NCBI GenBank assembly: GCA_964463985.1
Contig: CAYXEK010000033.1
Span: 1 to 36,607, forward strand
Reading direction: 5' to 3'
DNA length: 36,607 bases
From: JAXGPF01 sp964463985
Lineage (GTDB): Bacteria > Verrucomicrobiota > Kiritimatiellia > JAAZAB01
In this document: positions 31,931 through 36,607 of the stretch, in pieces
Position numbering within the stretch: the stretch's first letter is position 1
Layout of the letters: every line of letters starts with the position of its first letter
Program-made: the position numbers and the translations under genes
The notes under the pieces: model-generated
Databases searched by the model: none
Told to the model about the DNA's origin: nothing
Seen by the model: only the letters and a program-made list of their open reading frames with translations

Positions 31931-34900
31931 TCACGGCTCAAACTCCGTCATTTCCGTCCCGGCCTCAATCTGAATGGCGTCCACCCAAACCACGGATTCA
32001 GGGTCAAAATTTATATTCACCTGCCCGCTGATCCCATCCGCCAACTTGAGATTATAACGCCGCCATTTATCCGTCAAATTGAATCGCGCGGATTTCCCGC
32101 CCGCCGGACAGATTTGGGCGCCGACGCCTTCGGCCCTGGCGCGCAGAGCCATGGAGAGCGTCAGCGGCCCCGGCCGGCGGAACAGGAACCGCAAGCCATA
32201 CCCGCCGCGCGTTTCAATGCGCAGCGCCACCTTGCCATCCGCCGGATTTTCGCGGTCGAGCCGATACGGGCATCCCGGCAAGCCGATGCGCTCGGAAGGA
32301 TCACGGAACCATGGCGGATCGTAATAATCCGGCCAGCCGGGATTGGTGGCTTCTTCAAAGCTGGGATTGGGTTTGAGGTTTTTAAAGCCGGGCCGCGAAG
32401 CGCCAAACAGCAATGCCGGTTCTTCCTCTTCCGCTTCATCCTGCCGGGCGTTTACAGCCGCGCGGATTGCAAAAGCGGCTTTTTCCGGAATATCCAGCAG
32501 GTAAGCCCGGGTACCCCACGGTTCCAACCTGTCGTCGAACCCGCCATCCCGGACATGATAAGGCTTTCCGGCAAAATATTCCGACACCCGGACGGGAATT
32601 TCCGGATCGGCAATTTGCCATGCCACCTCCAGCGGATAATTATGATAATTGACGCACAGCAGAACATAACGCCCGTCCGGATAGCGGAACAATGCCGCCG
32701 GCAAATCGCCGCCGTGCTTTGCATCCGGCGCGTTTTCAACCACGATGTTTTGCGGCGCTTCTGCGCCCAGCAGCGCCGGGGAGAGTTCCTTGATCTCCCG
32801 CGCCAGGCGGCAAAATTCCTTCCAATTGGCTTGAAACCGGATCGGCCAGTGATAATAAATAATTCCCCGCGCGCCGGCAATCAACGCCAGGTAAGTCTGG
32901 CAACGCTGTTCGCGCGCATTGACATACCGTTTGTATGAGGCGGCAATCCGTTCGGCAATCAAAATCATCCAGATCGGCTTGCGTTCTTCATCGCCCAGTT
33001 GCCGCATGCGGCGCGTCAGCCAGGCAACATAATCAATCTGTGATTTTTCCCGCCGCGCCGGCACCCAGTAGGGGTCATGCCCCATGATGTCGCACCAATC
33101 CGTGTCTTCACCCGCGGTTTTGATTCCCTGCATGCCCTGCATGTATACCGGGTGATATCCATCCGTTTCATTGACGCGCCGGGTCAATTCGCGCCCCTGC
33201 TGATAGAGGGCAAAATAATTCCTGTTGGCCGGCTCGTCAAAGGTATACCAGGCCAGTAAAGCCGGATGATCCCTCAAGGTTTTTACACCCGCCAGGATGG
33301 CCGGCAAATCGCGTTCAAATGCTTCTTTAAAATTTCTGGATCGCTCCTCATAAGTCGAATCGCCGCGCTGCGCGCTGTAGATCATCTGGCACTTGACATG
33401 ACAAATCATCGAAGATTGGCCGCTTTCATGGCGGGCGCCCATGTTTTCCAGGGATGGAACAACCATCAGGTTGTGGGCCTGCGCTTCATCCATGAATTTT
33501 CGCATCAAGTCAATCGCCCCGGCCGATCCGCCGCGTTGGACGGCATTGAAACCGGCCTGCCCCAACTCCTCCAGTCCCGACGGGCTGCCCATGTACCAGA
33601 ACCCAAGCGGGAAAAACGGGCGCCCATTTACCCGCACAATCCTGCGGCGATGATCAATTTTAACTTCATGTCCCTGATACGGATCGCGACGGATAATTTC
33701 CGCTTCACGCGCCGCCAAAAGCACATCGTTTTTTGTCCGCAATTCAATTCTGACGGTCTGCCGGCCGGCCTTCAACCCCGCCAGGGGAATCAACAAATCC
33801 GTTTCCGGCAAAACCGTTCTATTGCCGGCCAGACATTTGCCGCCAGCATCCAGGGCCGCCAGGCGCAAGGAAAACTTATCCGGTTCCGCCACGCGCACCT
33901 GGCACACTACATTGGCATTGCTTTCGGCCGTGTAATAATTATATTCGGCAAACGCCGTCAATATCCCCTGTGCGGGATCGGACCGCGTATCCATGACAAT
34001 ATCCTGCCAAGATTCGCCGGTAGCCGGATGAATCAAACAGATCTTAAATTGAGCATTATCCGTCCCGGATACGGGCACGGCAATTGATGCCTGGCCCTCC
34101 GCGCCTCTGTTGAATGCAACCGGCCGTGAGGATGTGACCGTGCCGGCGGCCAGAGCCGCCAATTGCATGGCCCCGTCCACGCCACCATGTTCGCGCGTTT
34201 TGACACTCACCAGGCATTGCAGGCCGTTTTCCTTGATCCGGTATTCTTTGATCCGGCAATCCTCAATGAGAGGCAGGAACGTTTTATTCCGGCGCAAGCC
34301 GCCGAAATCGAACACCTGCGCCGGTAAAAACGAGCTGGTGCCTGTCTGCGGCCCCCAACTGGTCATTATGCGCCGCATCACAATCTCCGCATCGCCGGCG
34401 GCCTTTGGTTCCGGTAACACCGAGACAACCATGACGTTCATGCGCGCCTTTTTTATTACCGGCCAGCCGGCGATCGGCGCCAGAGGAAAAGCCATCTCGG
34501 CCTGCCAGCCCTCCTCCGTGATCCTGGTGGCGGAACGCCAGGGAATCCGCCATCGTTTGTCGCTGGATCGCATTTCATCGCGCACATTGCCGGCGCTCAG
34601 GCGGAAATGGAAATAGTCATCAACCTTTTCGCCCGGCGCGAAGGAAAATTTCACGCAATTTTCGCCCTGAATGCGCTCGCCATGCCGGGTGGCCACCGGC
34701 TGGATGGCCGCCGGATCAGCATGCGCCACCTTGACTCCCACATAAAGCCATTCCGAGCCCGCGGTCAAATACGCGGCATGCGCGCCTTGATCGGTTTCCG
34801 GGTTTCCAATCACCACCTGCTTAAATCCTTTTAGCGGCAGGGCATTGCTCCAGCACGCGTCATCCAGCATGCCGTCAATCACCGGCGGCAGGGAACATTG

Positions 34901-34987
34901 CGGAACTTGCATAGCATCCGCCGATGCCGGTTGACGGCAGAGCAATAATCCAGCAACCAAAACAATCCGCAATTTTTGCGTAATCAT
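31931..34987 (-). CDS. Intact secreted CBM9/TIM-barrel/CBM protein
   Basis: A 1,018-residue protein from the ATG at 34987 (MITQKLRIVLVAGLLLCRQPASA signal peptide); a longer start at 35023 adds 12 basic residues before it. Domains in order: CBM9-like (PPVIDGMLDDACWSNALPL; EWLYVGVKVAHADP; WRIPWRSATRITEEGWQAEMAFPL), a beta-rich region, a TIM barrel (FFPLGFWYMGSPSGLEELGQAGFNAV; LAWYTFDEPANRNYF, with the glutamate a candidate catalytic residue), a beta-domain, an acidic linker and a C-terminal jelly roll (PNPSFEEATNPGWPDYY, ending TEMTEFEP). It is the intact counterpart of the frameshifted gene at 20384-23778. It is probably a glycoside hydrolase with two binding modules; the family is not recognised. 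Confidence 0.88.
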   Translation of the reverse strand: MITQKLRIVLVAGLLLCRQPASADAMQVPQCSLPPVIDGMLDDACWSNALPLKGFKQVVIGNPETDQGAHAAYLTAGSEWLYVGVKVAHADPAAIQPVATRHGERIQGENCVKFSFAPGEKVDDYFHFRLSAGNVRDEMRSSDKRWRIPWRSATRITEEGWQAEMAFPLAPIAGWPVIKKARMNVMVVSVLPEPKAAGDAEIVMRRIMTSWGPQTGTSSFLPAQVFDFGGLRRNKTFLPLIEDCRIKEYRIKENGLQCLVSVKTREHGGVDGAMQLAALAAGTVTSSRPVAFNRGAEGQASIAVPVSGTDNAQFKICLIHPATGESWQDIVMDTRSDPAQGILTAFAEYNYYTAESNANVVCQVRVAEPDKFSLRLAALDAGGKCLAGNRTVLPETDLLIPLAGLKAGRQTVRIELRTKNDVLLAAREAEIIRRDPYQGHEVKIDHRRRIVRVNGRPFFPLGFWYMGSPSGLEELGQAGFNAVQRGGSAGAIDLMRKFMDEAQAHNLMVVPSLENMGARHESGQSSMICHVKCQMIYSAQRGDSTYEERSRNFKEAFERDLPAILAGVKTLRDHPALLAWYTFDEPANRNYFALYQQGRELTRRVNETDGYHPVYMQGMQGIKTAGEDTDWCDIMGHDPYWVPARREKSQIDYVAWLTRRMRQLGDEERKPIWMILIAERIAASYKRYVNAREQRCQTYLALIAGARGIIYYHWPIRFQANWKEFCRLAREIKELSPALLGAEAPQNIVVENAPDAKHGGDLPAALFRYPDGRYVLLCVNYHNYPLEVAWQIADPEIPVRVSEYFAGKPYHVRDGGFDDRLEPWGTRAYLLDIPEKAAFAIRAAVNARQDEAEEEEPALLFGASRPGFKNLKPNPSFEEATNPGWPDYYDPPWFRDPSERIGLPGCPYRLDRENPADGKVALRIETRGGYGLRFLFRRPGPLTLSMALRARAEGVGAQICPAGGKSARFNLTDKWRRYNLKLADGISGQVNINFDPESVVWVDAIQIEAGTEMTEFEP

Positions 34988-35052
34988 GATTATTTTCCGC
35001 CTATCGCAGCGCGCATGCCGCAATTTCAGGCCGAACCGGAAACAGAGGACTT

Positions 35053-36378
35053 TTATTCCAACACAATAATCACATCTCCCCTGTCCGACCAGGGCCGGAA
35101 ATCACGCCGCCCAGCCGCGGAATATCCTTCCTTGCCCGCAAAAACGTCATAATTGCATTCCGTGATCTCCAGTTTATCCGCTCCGGCCACGGCCTGCTCC
35201 GTCCGCTCCAGGAGCAATACTTCCGCAACTCCATCTTTCCCCGTGGCAACCGTAATAGCTTGTTTATCGGCCCGATCAATAATTTTAATCATCGCACCGT
35301 TTATCGGCAATCCGTCTTTATCCTGAACCAGCACCGGCACATGGCGTTTAATCACGACTTTGGGTTGCCACCCGTTTTTAGCCGCGTAAGCGGATACGCC
35401 GTATATATCCGGCTCATCGGGCGGTCGAATGTCGCAATCAATCAAGACCAGTTCGCGGCAATTGTCCATTTTCCAATTGCGCCGGTTGTTTTCAAACCGG
35501 CAGCCGGAAAGGACCGCCAAAGAATTAATGGATTCAAGCGCAATCCCGCAATCGCGGAAAGTGCAGCCGGTGATCAGGTTGTTTTTGGAGGCGGTTTCCT
35601 TGTAGCGCGCCAGGGCGGTCCGGCCGTGGGCAAACACGGTGTTTTCCATCCGCAAGCCCAGGTAGGCCACCAGGCCGTGGGCCAGGCAACCCTTGCACCA
35701 GGATATTTCGCTGTTATGCAGCCGGATGCTGCTGCCGGCAAGGAACACATTATTATTGCCATATGACGCATTGCCCATGGCATGGTTGGCGTCCTGAATC
35801 ATGGCGGTGATCCTGCTGTTGAACATGTGCAATTCCCCGGAATAGGCCGGCCGCGCAATCGGACGGCCCTTGTAAATCTGGGGATTGAGCGGATTGACCC
35901 CGATATAGACGCTGTGTTCTCTCCCTTTTTCGCATGCAATCTTTATGACGGCGGATATGTTGGTGTTGTCGGCACAGCCCAGAGTCAGCCGGTTGACGCC
36001 CGGCTGGCCCGTAACGGCATTCGTTCCGGACGGGCAGACAAACAGGTTGGCGTCCAGGATCACCGCCTCGCGGGGAGTATTGGATGAACCAAACTGCACA
36101 AAGGTGTCCGAACCGTCATCCGTGCCGATGCATAAATCGGCGTTGATCCGCCAGGCTGCCAGTTCCGTATCGTATTGGACGACATTCCAGCCGAATTCCC
36201 CGTCGGCTTCCGCCAGCCGCGCCGGCGTGCACGGCATGGCGGCCGGATAATCTGTAATCCATAGCCGGTTGGCCGCCGCGTCATATTGTATGGCGGCCGG
36301 GGAGGCCGCAACATACGCCAACAGACAAACCGCCAATAAAATATTTTTATATTGATCCATATAAAATTTCGCGTTCAC
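35053..36378 (-). CDS. Secreted beta-helix protein with carboxypeptidase-regulatory-like tail, paralogue
   Basis: A 441-residue protein from a GTG at 36378, or 435 from the ATG at 36360; neither has a clear ribosome binding site. The signal peptide is MDQYKNILLAVCLLAYVAASPAA and the mature start IQYDAAANRLWITDYPAAMPC. The middle has beta-helix coils (FNSRITAMIQDANHAMGNAS; ENTVFAHGRTALARY; CTFRDCGIALES; CRFENNRRNW). The tail (VLVQDKDGLPINGAMIKII; VATGKDGVAEVLLLE) is a carboxypeptidase-regulatory-like beta-sandwich. It is paralogous throughout to 25672-27075, and like that gene it precedes a CBM9/TIM-barrel gene. The gap to the next gene is about 65 bp. Confidence 0.87.
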   Translation of the reverse strand: MNAKFYMDQYKNILLAVCLLAYVAASPAAIQYDAAANRLWITDYPAAMPCTPARLAEADGEFGWNVVQYDTELAAWRINADLCIGTDDGSDTFVQFGSSNTPREAVILDANLFVCPSGTNAVTGQPGVNRLTLGCADNTNISAVIKIACEKGREHSVYIGVNPLNPQIYKGRPIARPAYSGELHMFNSRITAMIQDANHAMGNASYGNNNVFLAGSSIRLHNSEISWCKGCLAHGLVAYLGLRMENTVFAHGRTALARYKETASKNNLITGCTFRDCGIALESINSLAVLSGCRFENNRRNWKMDNCRELVLIDCDIRPPDEPDIYGVSAYAAKNGWQPKVVIKRHVPVLVQDKDGLPINGAMIKIIDRADKQAITVATGKDGVAEVLLLERTEQAVAGADKLEITECNYDVFAGKEGYSAAGRRDFRPWSDRGDVIIVLE

Positions 36379-36418
36379 GGATCAAGCTCGCAAAAACAAG
36401 GTGGCTCTTGATGCAGAA

Positions 36419-36475
36419 GGTAGGGCGACGCCTCCGGCGGAGCCGCTCTGCTCATGCCGGCGGCTCGCCCTGCCC
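36419..36475. repeat. GGTAGGGCGA/TCGCCCTGCC palindromic element
   Basis: Left arm GGTAGGGCGA (36419-36428) and right arm TCGCCCTGCC (36465-36474) pair with one mismatch. Between them is a CCGGCGGAGCCGCTCTGC segment. The arms recall those of the elements at 20107 and 36537. The 229 bp from 36379 to the window end hold only such repeats and no gene. Confidence 0.65.
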
Positions 36476-36536
36476 ATTGTCGTTTTTCCGGTGATCGCAG
36501 CGTGTAACGCCGCTCCTACATACGGATCACCATAGG

Positions 36537-36607
36537 TTCGCCCTCCATTTGTGATTGGAAATTTCAAAATTTCGATTTCATATTGGAGGGCGAAGCTGTG
36601 CTGAGCC
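36537..36607. repeat. TTCGCCCTCC/GGAGGGCGAA palindromic element, continues past window
   Basis: Perfect 10-bp arms, TTCGCCCTCC (36537-36546) and GGAGGGCGAA (36585-36594), are separated by 38 AT-rich bases, then GCTGTGCTGAGCC runs to the window end. The GGAGGGCGAAGCTGTGCTGA stretch repeats the right part of the element at 20107-20178 with one mismatch over 23 bases. The order of the two halves is inverted relative to that element. Confidence 0.72.

Overview
The window is GC-rich DNA from a bacterium of the PVC superphylum, most likely a Lentisphaerota/Kiritimatiellota/Verrucomicrobiota-type carbohydrate specialist. This rests on gene content: several uroporphyrinogen-decarboxylase-like (URO-D) proteins, signal-peptide right-handed beta-helix proteins, CBM9-like/TIM-barrel secreted proteins and many short intergenic repeats. 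It is an inference, since no rRNA, tRNA or housekeeping marker is present. No transposase, CRISPR array or prophage gene was seen. All genes except one AraC-type regulator lie on the minus strand, so the locus reads right to left.

Left region (1-9349): a very large secreted glycosidase-like protein runs off the left edge, preceded in reading order by a URO-D-like protein, a ROK-family kinase, an RpiR-type regulator and a second URO-D-like protein. The rpiR gene has a clear sigma70-like promoter. One 15-bp palindrome fills the spacer between -35 and -10 and a second sits just before the start codon. A related perfect palindrome lies upstream of the ROK gene. Inverted 63-bp repeats flank the URO-D/ROK block.

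Middle region (9494-19923): the AraC regulator diverges from the second URO-D gene. On the minus strand a compact run encodes an unknown 678-residue protein, a GH13 alpha-glucosidase-like enzyme, a six-hairpin glycosidase-like protein, a GH20-like hexosaminidase, an SGNH hydrolase and a secreted beta-helix protein. All but the last lack a signal peptide, which suggests oligosaccharide processing in the cytoplasm.

Right region (20384-36378): mostly secreted proteins. It holds two related sets of a beta-helix protein with a carboxypeptidase-regulatory-like tail followed by a CBM9-like/TIM-barrel/C-terminal-CBM protein (25672-27075 with 20384-23778; 35053-36378 with 31931-34987). The first set also has a CBM9-like/GHL10 protein between its two members. 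Two large beta-helix proteins and a third URO-D-like protein lie between the sets. One of the large proteins (20384-23778) is broken by a single-base frameshift and carries an in-frame insertion made of the same repeat found between genes.

Reading as a whole: secreted beta-helix and CBM/TIM-barrel proteins probably bind and cut a polysaccharide outside, and cytoplasmic glycosidases plus the ROK kinase process the products under RpiR and AraC control. No transporter is visible in the window and the substrate cannot be read from the sequence.
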